This document shows, piece after piece, positions 10,683 to 21,076 of a stretch of DNA of 64,000 nt. Position 1 is the first letter of the stretch. Each line of letters begins with the position of its first letter. A program made the position numbers and the translations under genes. The stretch spans positions 21,879,139 to 21,943,138 of the forward strand of contig CM053248.1 in NCBI GenBank assembly GCA_028583405.1. Reading direction: 5' to 3'. The notes below the pieces were generated by a model. It was not told where the DNA came from and searched no databases. It was given only the letters and a program-made list of their open reading frames with translations. This DNA comes from Pogonophryne albipinna (Eukaryota; Chordata; Actinopteri; Perciformes; Artedidraconidae).

Positions 10683-11050
10683 ATGCAGGATTTCTGCTTC
10701 ACTCACGTTGCATACCGCTATTTTACTGTCTTTTTCAGACACCTTAAAATAATGCCAGACCGGTGAAGCCATTTTGGCGAGCTTGTTTTGCCGCACACAG
10801 AGAAAAGTGTCATGTGTTTTACGTCATGCGATCGGCTCTCGTGATCGGCATGTTTAGAGAGCACCGATCGATCGGTAGAGAGTGAGTATCGGCCGATCTC
10901 GATCGGTGACCGATCGATCGGAGCATCCCTATTAACAACCATCGTTTTTCAGACACGTAAACTCTTCAAAAATCACTTCTGATGTATTTAATGTCGTAGA
11001 ACAAAACGTGATCTGTCTCTTCAATTTGTGTCAAACACAGACCTTATTTG
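10683..11050 (-). mobile_element. Truncated copy of a BED-finger hAT with its host-repeat flank
   Basis: On the minus strand this repeats 47200-47570. The hAT terminus TAGGGATGCTCCGATCGATC begins at about 10932 and runs to 10683, including the start of the BED-type exon. On the other side, 10933-11050 matches the arm of the TA-flanked element at 47096. Because the boundary flank (TTAACAACCATCG) is the same as at 47320, the two loci share one ancestral insertion and were copied together, instead of being independent hAT insertions. Confidence 0.75.
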
Positions 11051-11059
11051 GAGCATCCC

Positions 11060-11061
11060 AA

Positions 11062-11111
<50 letters not shown>
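11060..11111. repeat. (CA)n microsatellite with CACG variants
   Basis: Uninterrupted CA dinucleotides are flanked by GCACGCACGCAC on the left and CGCACACGCG on the right. Any protein reading is low-complexity Thr-His. Confidence 0.95.
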
Positions 11112-11689
11112 GATCAGTAATTGCGCTCTATGTGTTCTCAACAGGACGTTTCTTCAGTCGCGTTGTGTACTTCCTGCTGCCAGTCTTGGCTCCAGCTCAC
11201 TCTCCAGGGGCATTGCGGAACATTCCTCACCACCAATGGCATCCTTAGCTGCAAACCTGTCCAACTGACATTTATGCATAACAACAACCCCGGTGTGTAT
11301 TCGTGATAATTAGAGGGTGTGCACCGTAGAGCCTTTTCACATCTCCTTGAGTCTCAGTGTGCTGCCCGCTGGGGGAGTTTTATTTTTAGCTATCTGGTCT
11401 TTGATTAAAATATGACTGTTTCTGACCTTCACACCTGCTGCAGCTCTGCCAGGTCCACTGGAACATGACCACTTGATAAATAAAGAGCTGCCACCGGAAC
11501 CACCGACAAGACATAATCAATTCTCCACAATATGGGCCTGGTCCTGCATGGTCTCTGTCACGCTGCTGGAAAGGCACCCATCCTTTTATGCTAATATTTA
11601 CCCGTGTTACATATCTGTCACCTGACACTGCATAAGTGTGACGCACATTTTATCCCTTTTTAGAATGCCAGCAGCTCATCTTTAGGGTT
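11112..11689. other. No gene or known repeat recognised
   Basis: Mixed-composition sequence with short open frames only. No conserved motif, splice pattern or inverted terminus was identified. Confidence 0.4.
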
Positions 11690-12456
11690 CATTTTTTAAT
11701 TTCAATCTTTATTTCGAAAAAAAAGTGAAAAACAGAATACCGTATTGTTAAAATACAGTACATTCATGATAATATTTATATATTCAACAAAAAAAGTCTT
11801 CATATTAATAATAATAATAAATCATATGTGTCCGAAAGGGAGCAGGAGGAAGCAAATGCTTATTAATTCCCACCCCTTACTTGATCAATGATTGTCCTTT
11901 AAATCATTATGCAAGTTATTCCTACTTACATTTACATTTATACATACATATACAATAATTTCTCATCTTCAATCAACTCTCTTTATTCTCATAGTTTTCC
12001 CAAAAAGTGTTTCTGTATCCTTTTAAACTGAATTATGCTTGTACTTTGTTTTAACTCCTGCTCCAAACCATTCCATACAATCACCCCACAGATTGTTAAA
12101 CTCATACTTCTCAGAGTTGTTCTGACCTTGAGTTGTTTAAAATGTGGATTTCCTCTCAAATTATGCCCACCCTCTCTGTCTATGAACAGTGTTTTTAATT
12201 TCCTAGGAAGTAGATTATGTCTTGCTCTGTACATGATTTGTGCCGTTTTTAAATGTAACCAGATCAGTGAACTTCAATATGTGTGACTTCAAAAATAAAT
12301 AATACATTAGTGTGTTCAAGATATCGAACATTATTGATAACTCTTATAGCCCTTTTTTGTAATGCGCATAACGGCTGTAGGTTGGTTTTGTATGTGTTTC
12401 CCCAAATCTCCACACAGTAAATCAGATATGGCAATATTAGTGTGTTATAGAGTATA
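11690..12456 (-). pseudogene. Non-LTR retrotransposon 3' fragment (Rex1/CR1-like RT C-terminus)
   Basis: The minus-strand reading gives LYNTLILPYLIYCVEIWGNT, a common block downstream of the RT core in Rex1/CR1-group LINEs. After a stop near 12275 it continues MYRARHNLLPRKLKTLFIDR and LRSMSLTICGVIVWNGLEQE, the conserved C-terminal part of such proteins, ending at 11989. The 3' untranslated part reaches about 11700, where TTTATTTCG with an A-run marks the tail. No RT core or endonuclease is present. The 5' side is cut at 12456 by a long-TIR element. A typical dead-on-arrival LINE copy. Confidence 0.75.
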
Positions 12457-12987
12457 GAGAGGCAAAGTCCCGCCCATCTACTTCCGACCCATGGGACCTT
12501 ATTTCGGAAAAATTATGTGTTGAAGTCAATGGAGAGAGAAAGATTATCTTTCGACCCCGTTTGAATTGTGCCATGAATTACACATATGATGTTTGTCAAT
12601 CTTAAAAAATAATTTCCATGTCAACAAAGTCACAGTTTGTCGTAAAACTGTTGAAATATAAGACTATGAAAGATACGCAACTAGAAAGACTACAAATCCC
12701 AGAATGCCAACGTGACGGCCGTCTTGGTGTGTGGTGCAAGACGGGAGAGGTAGTTCATTGAGCGGTTTCACACAAAAAAAAGTGTTACTTCACATTTTTA
12801 CGACACATTTTTTTTTTTTTGACTTGCAAAATTATCTTTTAAATTGACAAACATCATATGTGTAATTCGTGGCACTTTTCAAACGGGATCGAAAGATAAT
12901 CTTTCTCTCTCCATTGACTTCAATACATACTTTTTTCGAAATAAGGTCCCATGGAGGTCCCCCGGAAAGGGAGGGACTTCGCCTCTC
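12457..12987. mobile_element. Long-TIR MITE flanked by TATA
   Basis: The ends are GAGAGGCAAAGTCCCGCCC and, inverted, GAGAGGCGAAGTCCCTCCC. The arms stay alike for about 150 bases (shared ATGGGACCTTATTTCG and AAGTCAATGGAGAGAGAAAG). TATA lies on both outer sides (12453-12456 and 12988-12991), consistent with a TA or TATA duplication. The 531-bp length, two arms and absence of coding sequence define a MITE. It sits at the 5' end of the LINE fragment. Confidence 0.8.
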
Positions 12988-12991
12988 TATA

Positions 12992-13681
12992 CAATGAGTT
13001 GTAGGGTTGGCTGTCATTGTTGGAAATATCTAAAACAATTATATTGGATGGATCAGGAAAACATTTTGTACAAATATTCAAGGTCCCCATAGTGCAAACC
13101 ACTTATTTTCATTCAGCTCCACCATAAGGTTGACATATTTAGCTTTAGTCACTTTTCTGAATATCTGCAGTATGGATTGGCAAAACATGCTGTCTGTGTT
13201 TGGCTTTTAGTGACAAATCGGTATAACCATTTGATGGTTTGCCATGGAAAAATCTGGGCACCAGATTTCATCCCCTGATGATAAATCTGAAAGGATTTGG
13301 TGTTAACCTGATTTCTCCACTGGAGTCACTAGCAGGTAGAGAACTGTATTTCAAAGGAAGTGTCTGGAATGAAACTCAAATGTCTTATTTTTTTACGATT
13401 ACTTTGCTTCCCAACCAAACATCTGTAAACGTATTCCCATTATCCTCAGCTGTACTTGTGTTTAAGATAAGATAAAATGAGATAAGATTACATACGATAA
13501 GATAACATTAGATAAGCTGTATTTATCCGTAGAGGAGAGACGCATGTGTTACAGCAGCTTGACGACAGAAATAGGTGCAGTTGCATAGACAAATGTATAC
13601 ATATCTAATTGTTTGATGTATATCAAAGTAAAACAAGCATTTAATATCAAAAGTAGTGCTAACTGCTAATTTGCACAGGTA
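12992..13681. other. Non-coding interval with an inverted LINE tail
   Basis: No supported gene. At 13463-13540, repeated GATAAGAT units lead into GCTGTATTTATCCGTAGAGG, resembling the inverse of a fish LINE/SINE 3' tail. The rest is unassigned. Confidence 0.4.
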
Positions 13682-14244
13682 GCTATGTTCAACCCAGTCT
13701 CACAGCATTTCGTGTTATAGTCACGACATTTAATCTATTGATTCGTGTTCACCAACACGATTTTCCCCTTTTTTTCGTGTCACACAGAACGATTTTAGAA
13801 GCAATGTATTTCTATTGGTAGTATGTTTCGTGCCTGCAACACGTCTATTTCTCCAGTCAGGTCTTGGAAGACCGGAAGCTGTGGGGTTCATAAAAACATG
13901 TTCTTACTCAATATCAAGCCACGATTATTGTTTTTATTTTAAATCGTATAATATCGGACTTTTTTTGCCGTCTGTGAGGAAAAGAAATAGGGCTCAGAGC
14001 TTCAGAATACTGAAATTTGTATTATTTAAATATTGTTTTCCTTCTAATTTGTTATTCTTTTCTAAATAACACACTGTTATTTAGAAAAGAATAACACACA
14101 ATTATCGTTGTTTTTATTTATTTGTTTAATTCCATAATCTCGGGCTTTTTTGGCGTCCGTCAGGAACTGAATTTCAAAATAAAAATAACCGGAAACAGAC
14201 GTAGGCCTATAAGGGACATTTCGAGCATCATTGCAATACACAGC

Positions 14245-14636
14245 GGGTGTTTCTCAATCTCGAGTAAAGCTGCTCCAGAGCCACTATTTCAAGCATACTA
14301 CGTCATCGAGTGCCGCCGAAGTACTGTTCCAATGTCCAGCATACTTGGAATTCTACCGAGCCCGGCATACTTAGTTTGGAGAAATTTTGAGGCTGCACAT
14401 GTGTAGACTCTGCGGTCTTAAAATCCCCACAATGCTTTGCGCACGGACCAATTTCCCCAAATCTGTGGCGGAAAATGTAAGGCGGGGCCTCTCATATGAC
14501 GCACACCTACACACTTGCTAGCCTGTTCCACTCTTTGTTTTCCGAATGCCAGGAAATATTCTTGCCTCGCTTCTGAAGCAAGTGACTCGGAAGACATGTG
14601 CTACCAAACAAGCGTACTCGAGATTGAGAAACACCC
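14245..14636. mobile_element. MITE nested in the P-like element
   Basis: The termini are GGTGTTTCTCAATCTCGAGT and, inverted at the other end, GGGTGTTTCTCAATCTCGAG. The roughly 390-bp interior has no coding capacity. Its removal would rejoin sequence that is closer together in the related copy near 49540-49600, which supports an insertion. Target duplication is unclear. Confidence 0.6.
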
Positions 14637-14939
14637 AGCCACTGAACTGATTACCCAAGATCCTCAGCTATGGTTTAAGCTCGGTGATTGGATGTTTTAG
14701 CCGCAATGCACGTTGGGATATGGTGTTAATGCGATATGAAATCCGAAAAACATTTCGAAGTTTAGGATGGCCGAAGACACTACACTACCCATAATCCCCA
14801 GCTATTGTTTGGGACTACAATCCCTGTGATTAATCTTCAAGCTCTGGGATTGGATGTTGGAGGGGCAGTGCGCCAAGGTTACGCCGAGCGCCAAACAGTA
14901 CTTTGAAATCGAACAAAACCACGGCAGACTATCCAAAAC

Positions 14940-14974
14940 TGGATTCGAACGGGACCAGCCCCCCCCCCCCCCCC
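14940..14974. repeat. Poly-C tract
   Basis: A run of about 16 C residues follows GGGACCAG. The matching stretch in copy 2 (about 55660) has only a short G run, so this homopolymer expanded after the two copies diverged. Confidence 0.8.
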
Positions 14975-16471
14975 CAGAAATACACATGCTGGCTATTGTG
15001 TTTCGCAAAATGTTCTATGGGACGTCTCTACTAGGAACGTTTTCGTTATTACCACAATTGTGCACACAAGGTACGTACACAGCCATAATAACTTTTTATT
15101 ATTAGTGCAGGACACTTATGTATGTATAACATCTGAAGATGTGTAGTTTTATTCATGTTTTCACATAATTGTACAGGATATTGCTATACTATTTCTCATG
15201 TTTTACTTCTACACATTAATATCTGATTTGTAAAACAGACAGAAAGGTATCTGTCATTTAATGGCAAGCTATTGAAATTCTGAATCCATTGATGTGTCTT
15301 CCATCATCCAAAACCCCTGACTCTTTCAACTCAGTATTTACATTCTTATATTCCAAAAAAAAAAAGAAAAAAAAAAGTCCTTTTGATATCAGCTGTGCAC
15401 CGTTATGGTGTAAATAAATATAACCTATCTATGAATTGGATCAAATATAAAAGTCAGCCAAATTAAAGTTGATACTGCAAGGAGATGTATTGTGTGAAGA
15501 GAAATTGAAGATGTTGTTTAATTGCTGATATATTTATGATCCACGTCACGTATTCAGTTTCCGTGGCATTTCTTCCAGTTTGTCTAGAAGTCTTCTAACC
15601 TGTTCAACACTGAGCCTGTTTTTCAGGTCTCAGGCTCGAAAGTGACATTCCCAGAACAAATGACCATAACTACACTTCTAAAAGGGTTAAATTAATAATC
15701 TTTGTTCTCAAAGTAATGATAAACCTGTGAGTTGGTTGTAGAAAAAGTCAGAATCAATATAGATGTTTTTTATTTTAAAGAAAATTCAGATTGAACATAG
15801 TTAACTGTAAATGATAGTGTCCGTCCAAAAATTATTTTTTACTTATAGTGAAAACTACCCTTGGATGATGGGTTAGTAGACTAAAAGCTTTAGGAATCCA
15901 AAGTACAACATATAATAAGTACCCTGTATCAAGATTGATGCAAAACAAGTGAAATTTGACCTTTTTTAGAAGGATAACAAGGATAAGTGTGTGTTATTGT
16001 TGAGTAAATAACAGTGTGTTATTTAGAAAAGAATAACAAATTAGAAGGAAAAAAGATTGAAAAAAATACAGATTTCAGTATTCTGAGGCTCTGAGCCCCA
16101 TTTCTTTTCCTCACTGATGGCAAAAAAAGTCAGACATTATACGATTTAAAATTAAAAACAATAATTGTGGCTTGATATTGAGTAAGAACCATAGACTGTA
16201 TATATAAAGAACATGTTTTTATCAACCCCACAGCTTCCGGTCTTCCAAGACCCGACCGGACAAAAAGACGTGTTGCAGGCACGAAACATACTACCAATAG
16301 AAATACATTGCTTTTAAAATCGTTCTGTGTGACACGAAAAAAAGGGGAAATTTGTGTTGAACACGAATCAATAGATTAAATGTTGTGACCAGAACACGAA
16401 ATGCCGTGAGACTGGGTTGCTATGTTAGCATGCTAACTTTGGACAGTGAACATTGTTCACGTTACTATGCT

Positions 16472-17150
16472 ACAGGGGCGGATCTAGACAAATATTCATG
16501 GGGTGGCAGGAGAATTTCAGGGGTGGCATCCCCTGGCAGAAGTACATGCTGATTTAATCGCAGTCATATCAATCAATGTTAACTTGGAAAGCCACAATAT
16601 TGATATTTTAACTCAATATCATTAGGTGACATTATTGTGGCACATCAGTAAAGCCTTAAATATAAATATATAAGGTGGCAGACATCATTTAATGAATTTT
16701 AACTGAATGAGTTGGTTTCACTCTTAGACCAGCAGGGGTACCAAATCTATGCAGACTGCTGCAATAAGTACTTTAATTAACTGTCTCATCGATGTGTGTC
16801 TGTATGAATATGATAATATTAACAATCATATTATTCCTATCAGCTGTCAATCACAGTTATTATTCACATATTCAGTGTTATTATTAAATAAACTATATTT
16901 TTTGGAGGAGTTAATGATGAACGTTCCTCAAGATGCTTGCTCACCCTCCTTCAAATTTGAAAGACCAGTAATTACTATCATAAATCAAAATAATCAAAAG
17001 AACAGTTCAGCGCCCCACAACTTCATTGCAAACAGTTACAACCTTGACTTTACATCAGAAAGAACAAACATTAAAGAAGTGACTAACTGCATCAATTAGG
17101 GTTAAAAAAACATGTATTCAGCTAAAACATATACATTGCTGCAGTTATTA
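16472..17150 (+). mobile_element. hAT-like left end with unassigned AT-rich body
   Basis: CAGGGGCGGATCTAGACAAA, then ATATTCATGGGGTGGCAGG, is a familiar fish hAT left terminus. No matching right end or repeat of the flank CTATGCTA was found. The AT-rich body to about 17150 holds only a 116-codon frame (16749-17099) without recognisable motifs, which I do not regard as a gene. Confidence 0.45.
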
Positions 17151-17499
17151 TCCAGTGGAAAGTCCTTAATATCTACAGCCACGGCATCAGGGCTCGCTGC
17201 AGAAGCCTGCTGGTTTTAACCTCGGTTAATAACCTGCAGAGCTCGCGGCATTCCTCTGTCCGAGATACGCCTCCTACACACGGTCATAATAAACCCATGA
17301 GCGCCGTTATAACGCCTCATGTGGACAGCACTGCACACACCTCCATCCATCCCCTGAGCGTGTACGCGCCTCATGATGAGAGTCGGAGTGAGACGCAGCG
17401 TGTGGCGCCCCCCGCGCAGCCCTTTTGCCTCACGGGCAGCGGCAGCGATGGCGTGGCTCGTCACCATGACGACCATTACGGCCCATCACAGAGAAGCCT

Positions 17500-18179
17500 C
17501 TCCCCCCAGCAGTTCCATGGGATACAAGAAACACTCCCGTCATCCCAGGAACAGTGTCTTGCGGGGTTTTTACTCCGCTATTTTTCAAAATCTCGGAAAA
17601 GAATGGGGGAGTCGCCCCGTTGCTGTACAATCAAACATGTGTTGATTTGTACAGACAACAGGCCACGGCTATGGAAGCAGCCTACCTCAATCGCCAGGGA
17701 GGAGTACGATCTGCGCAGCTTCTGAACGCAGCCAGGCGGCTGCTGTTCTGGGCGCGCGCACACACGTTGCTTTCCATCAGAGCAATGTATATTCCCGGCG
17801 AATTGAACAGAGGGGCTCGCAGAGCGCAGCAGCCGTGTTATGCGAGGAGTACGGAGACTCAGACCTGTGTCACGCGCACTGGCGCCTCAGTGGGATTTGG
17901 CTTTGGTGTTACGCGCACTAAGCAAAGCCCCATTTAAACCTTTAGACCAGGTTCCCCTTAAACTGTTGTCAGCCAAAGTAGTATTACTTTTGGCTCTATC
18001 AGCGAAAAGGGTGAGTGATTTGTCTGCTCTCTCTGTGGCTCCGTCATGCCTCCGGATCCAAGGAGATGGCAGTTCAGCTGTTTTACGCCCTAACCCGGCT
18101 TTTATGCCAAAGGTCATCACAAGCTCTTTTAGAGTCGAGAGTGATCACCTTGGATGGCTTCTTTCCCCCTCCTCACAGG
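17500..18179 (+). pseudogene. DIRS-type retroelement RT/RNase H and tyrosine recombinase relic
   Basis: Three decayed pieces follow DIRS order. Near 17560-17625, GFYSAIFQNLGKEWGSRPV resembles the start of the DIRS RT domain. Near 17660-17820, AYLNRQGGVRSAQLLNAARR and SIRAMYIPGELNRGA match the RNase H region (family pattern TDNTAVVAYINRQGG ... VPGxLNRGAD). After a frameshift near 17880, LALVLRALSKAPFKPLDQVP, LLALSAKRVSDLSALSVAPS and VLRPNPAFMPKV are the start of the tyrosine recombinase, including the first catalytic Arg in AKRVSDL. Most of RT is missing, and the recombinase is cut at 18179 by a hAT. DIRS elements integrate with this recombinase instead of a DDE integrase. Further DIRS end sequence lies at 21100-22203 and 30722-31567. 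Confidence 0.85.
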
Positions 18180-18466
18180 CAGGGCCGCCTTAATGCACGG
18201 GCTGACCTGGGCTGAAGCCCAGGGCCCTACGGAGATCGGGGGCCTATCATGAGCCAATACAAAAAATAAAAAATGTATTTATTTATTTCGGATGTTTGTT
18301 TAAAATTTTAAATAAACAAAGTCTTGGCTTTCAGAATATGAAACTTTGATTTCCAAAATCACACGATAAATACATTTTTGAAGCTTGTAAAGGGAAGAAG
18401 ACAGCTCTCCCTCGCCACTCTGCTGTTCCCCTCCCTCCGCTGAAATTAAGAATGTAAGGCGTATAG

Positions 18467-19895
18467 CAGTGACCACCAACTGGCGGCCCGCGGGCCACAT
18501 CCGGCCCGCCAGACATTCTCTTCCGGCCCGCACGACGGGGGTGACTGTGGCGTTGGCGGAGTGGTTACTGCGTTCGCCCCCCACCCTTTTTTTTTTTACA
18601 ACGTCTCGTGAGTAAGGTGCAGTACCGGAGTCCAACAGAGAGGCAGCAGCTGCGGGACAGTAGACTGCGTACTGCGAAACCTTCCTTGAAGAAGAAGAAG
18701 TGATCCTTCGTTGTGAAGAGTCTGCTTTGTGCGCTCCGCACCACAGCAGCAGCCCCGCTGCGACAGAGTCCAACAGAGAGGCAGGAGCTGCGGGACAGTA
18801 GCCTAGAAGCAGGGTTGGGTTGTAACGGAATATATGTAACGGCGTTACGTAATCAGAATACAAAAATTAAGTAGGCTAACTGTATTCAGCTGGCGTTACA
18901 TTTGAACAACGAGTAATCTGATTACAGTTACTTTCGTAAACCTGAAGTGAATACATTTTGGAATACTTATTGGAATTATTGGTGGAAAAGTTTCCTCACA
19001 AAATGTAATATTCATTACCGGCAGAACTGTGTGCACACTGCACAGCACTGCAGCATGTCTGTGAGCGAGAGAGAGATGCAGCGTGTCTGTGAGCGAGAGA
19101 GAGATGCAGCATGTCTGTGAGGCCCCGCCCCCGCACGCAGATGAGAGAGAGAGATCTCTTTTAAAATATATTGAAAGTTAGAAACGGAGATGGTTAGATA
19201 AAATGTGCAAGATAACGTTTATGTAGCATTTCTTTATTGTCGAAATGATGACATTTATAACGGGATCAAATCAAAGTGAATGGCCTGCTGCTGCTGAATG
19301 CATGGGGCAAGTGACTGGAACAAGTTTTAAAAGTTATTACATCGTTTCAGATAATAATAATAATAAATAATAATGATAATTCATTCTATTTAGGGGCGCC
19401 TTTCAAAGCACCCAAGGACACCTTACAATTCATAACATATTCTAAGGAAAGGTTTACAGTAGGAGAATGCAGTCCGGGTGATGTTTTTTATGTGGGGTGC
19501 AGATGAGAGGGAGCTGTCCAGAATGACACCAAGATGTTGTGTTTGAGTTCTTGATAAGCCATTAAAACAGTAAAACAAGTGTCTCCTGTTCACCAAAACA
19601 TACCCATCTATTATGGAAAAAGAAAGTATTCCAAAAGTATTCTAAAAGTAACCTGAACACGTTACTTTTATAAGACACATAACTGTAACTGTATTCTGAT
19701 TACTTTCAGAGCATGTATTCAGTAATCAGTAACTGATTACATTTACAAAGTAACCCTCCCAACCCTGCCTAGAAGTGATCCTTCGCTAGCGTGAAGAGTC
19801 TGCTAAGCTTTATGCATTACCTGTACCCCCCCGGCCCGCGATAGTGTCTATTGGATACATTTTGGCACTTGGACAAATATAGTTGGTGATCCCTG
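18467..19895. mobile_element. hAT element with 8-bp duplication GCGTATAG
   Basis: The ends CAGTGACCACCAACTGGCGG and, at the right, TAGTTGGTGATCCCTG are inverted hAT termini. GCGTATAG occurs on both sides (18459-18466 and 19896-19903), a perfect 8-bp target duplication. It lies within the hAT starting at 18180. An internal repeat of about 138 bp (copies from 18628 and 18766, each beginning GAGTCCAACAGAGAGGCAG) is interrupted by a younger hAT. No coding capacity. Confidence 0.92.
18810..19767. mobile_element. hAT element with 8-bp duplication CCTAGAAG
   Basis: The ends are CAGGGTTGGGTTGTAACGG and GTAACCCTCCCAACCCTG. CCTAGAAG flanks both (18802-18809 and 19768-19775). The 958-bp body is AT-rich, with GTAACGGCGTTAC-type subterminal motifs, and carries an inverse LINE tail fragment at about 19380-19440 (GGGGCGCCTTTCAAAGCACC). 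It is the innermost insertion of a three-hAT stack. Confidence 0.93.
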
Positions 19896-20368
19896 GCGTA
19901 TAGTAATCATAGATATCACGGCAGGGTCCGTTACAGTTTGTTTTCATCTGGTTTCAAATAAACAAAGTCTTGGCTTTCAGAATATCAAACTTGTTTCGGC
20001 AAATTCAGATGATAAATACAACTTTGAAGCTTGTAACGGCATAATTACAAGCGGAGAACGGAGCAACTTGACGTCACAGCTGGCATAGCAACAGCCGGTG
20101 TTTCTCGTGAGTGTTTTCCCCGGGAAACAAACACAATACACACAAACGCAAAAATACACAAACACACACACATATACACACACACTCGTGAGCTTCCCCC
20201 AGACCAGTAATCCAAACGAAAATATCTTCCCTCCGTAGTATTTTGATCATTTGCTCCGCTAATCAATCAGATCGATGGATTCCAGAGATCAGAATGAGAA
20301 TATGTTTCACATGTGACTTATTCAAATTGCGAGTGATTGAGTGACAGATGAAGGTTGTTTAGGAGAAA

Positions 20369-20669
20369 ATGTCAGAGAAGAAAAAGTTAGAGAGTGACGC
20401 TCGGAAAAAGGAAATTGTTGAGGGAAAAGGAGTTTCGAGACAAGCAGGTATTACAAAAAATCCCGAAGCTTACAGGTTATTTTAAACCTGTAGGCCAGGA
20501 TGAGGAGGAAGGACAGATTAGTTCTGTACCGAGCGGCAGCGGTGCCGGCCGCGGGGCCTCGGAGCCAAGTAGGCCGTCTGGTTCTGATAGCGATGGAGTA
20601 GCGGGAAAGGAAAAACAGACAGGACATTATCTGTTGGAGGAGATGGAGAGGACGACGAGGACTTGCTAG
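20369..20669 (+). pseudogene. hAT transposase N-terminal exon (ZMYM1/TTF-type)
   Basis: An ATG at 20369 gives MSEKKKLESDARKKEI; after a frameshift the second frame continues KRKLLREKEFRDKQVLQKIP and KLTGYFKPVGQDEEE. A lysine-rich MSEKKKLSG-KRK-REK start followed by a PKLTxFF/YF motif is the usual opening of fish hAT proteins annotated as zinc finger MYM-type 1-like or TTF-type. The acidic, Gly/Ser-rich stretch after it also fits. The TTF zinc finger and catalytic core are absent; the frame ends at 20669. Confidence 0.55.
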
Positions 20670-20804
20670 TGAAGGGGAGCCAACGGCAACCGGACAAATA
20701 CATGAGGGAGGCCCGATACGTCACTCATCTGGAAGAGAGGACCAGGTGCGCGTAGAGCAGAGTGGAGAAGTGCGATCACAGAGCCTGCCGAGGCTGACAC
20801 ACCC

Positions 20805-21076
20805 TGTACGGAGTGTCTTGTCAGAGTGAGTGACGTCAGGGATCCAGCTGTGCACCTCTCTCCTGCCTCTCGGCACGCGGAGAGCGGCCCTTTTTCCCTC
20901 TTATGAGAGGGATGTTTCCTTTTTTTCCTCTTACACATTTTGTACGGAGTGTCTTGTCAGAGTGAGTGACGTCAGGGATCCAGCCGTGCGTTCTCCTGCC
21001 TGTCTGCACACAGAGAGCTGCTGTTCCCCCTCTTTTTGTCACGGGGCAAAGTATGACCTTCGTCTCTACTTTTTCA
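20805..21076. repeat. Two tandem copies of a 136-bp unit
   Basis: TGTACGGAGTGTCTTGTCAG followed by AGTGAGTGACGTCAGGGATC starts at 20805 and again at 20941, giving a 136-bp period. The copies diverge at their 3' ends. They contain a TGACGTCA-like (GTGACGTCAGG) site. Confidence 0.75.

Larger units (their letters stand above)
13690..16418. mobile_element. P-like long-TIR transposon, copy 1 (non-autonomous)
   Basis: The termini are CAACCCAGTCTCACAGCATT at 13690 and its inverse ending GTGAGACTGGGTT. The arms are alike for about 400 bases (13690-14085 against 16003-16418), sharing CGTGTCACACAGAACGATTT and GAAAAGAAATNGGGCTCAGAG. The flank GCTATGTT occurs on both sides (13682-13689, 16419-16426), so the duplication is 8 bp, or 7 bp if the last G belongs to the element. 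The interior shares blocks with copy 2 at 48749: 13930-14130 with 49340-49530, 14640-14760 with 49590-49710, and 15150-15620 with 49890-50243 inverted. No transposase or THAP exon was seen here. The family name is inferred from copy 2; this copy depends on proteins made elsewhere. Confidence 0.75.
18180..20800 (+). mobile_element. hAT element (ZMYM/TTF-type) inserted in the DIRS recombinase
   Basis: The left terminus CAGGGCCGCCTTAATGCACG begins at 18180, followed by a GC-rich subterminal palindrome (GGGCTGAAGCCCAGGGCCC). A block AAATAAACAAAGTCTTGGCT occurs twice (about 18310 and 19957), roughly 210 bases apart once the nested hAT is removed. A transposase N-terminal exon lies at 20369-20669. 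I could not place the right terminus; 20800 is an estimate and no repeat of the flank CTCACAGG was found. Confidence 0.6.

Noticed and set aside
14930..14960. tRNA-like GGATTCGAACGGGACC motif
   Set aside because: It resembles an inverted B box, but no A box or cloverleaf could be laid out around it; the related copy at about 55670 lacks the pattern.
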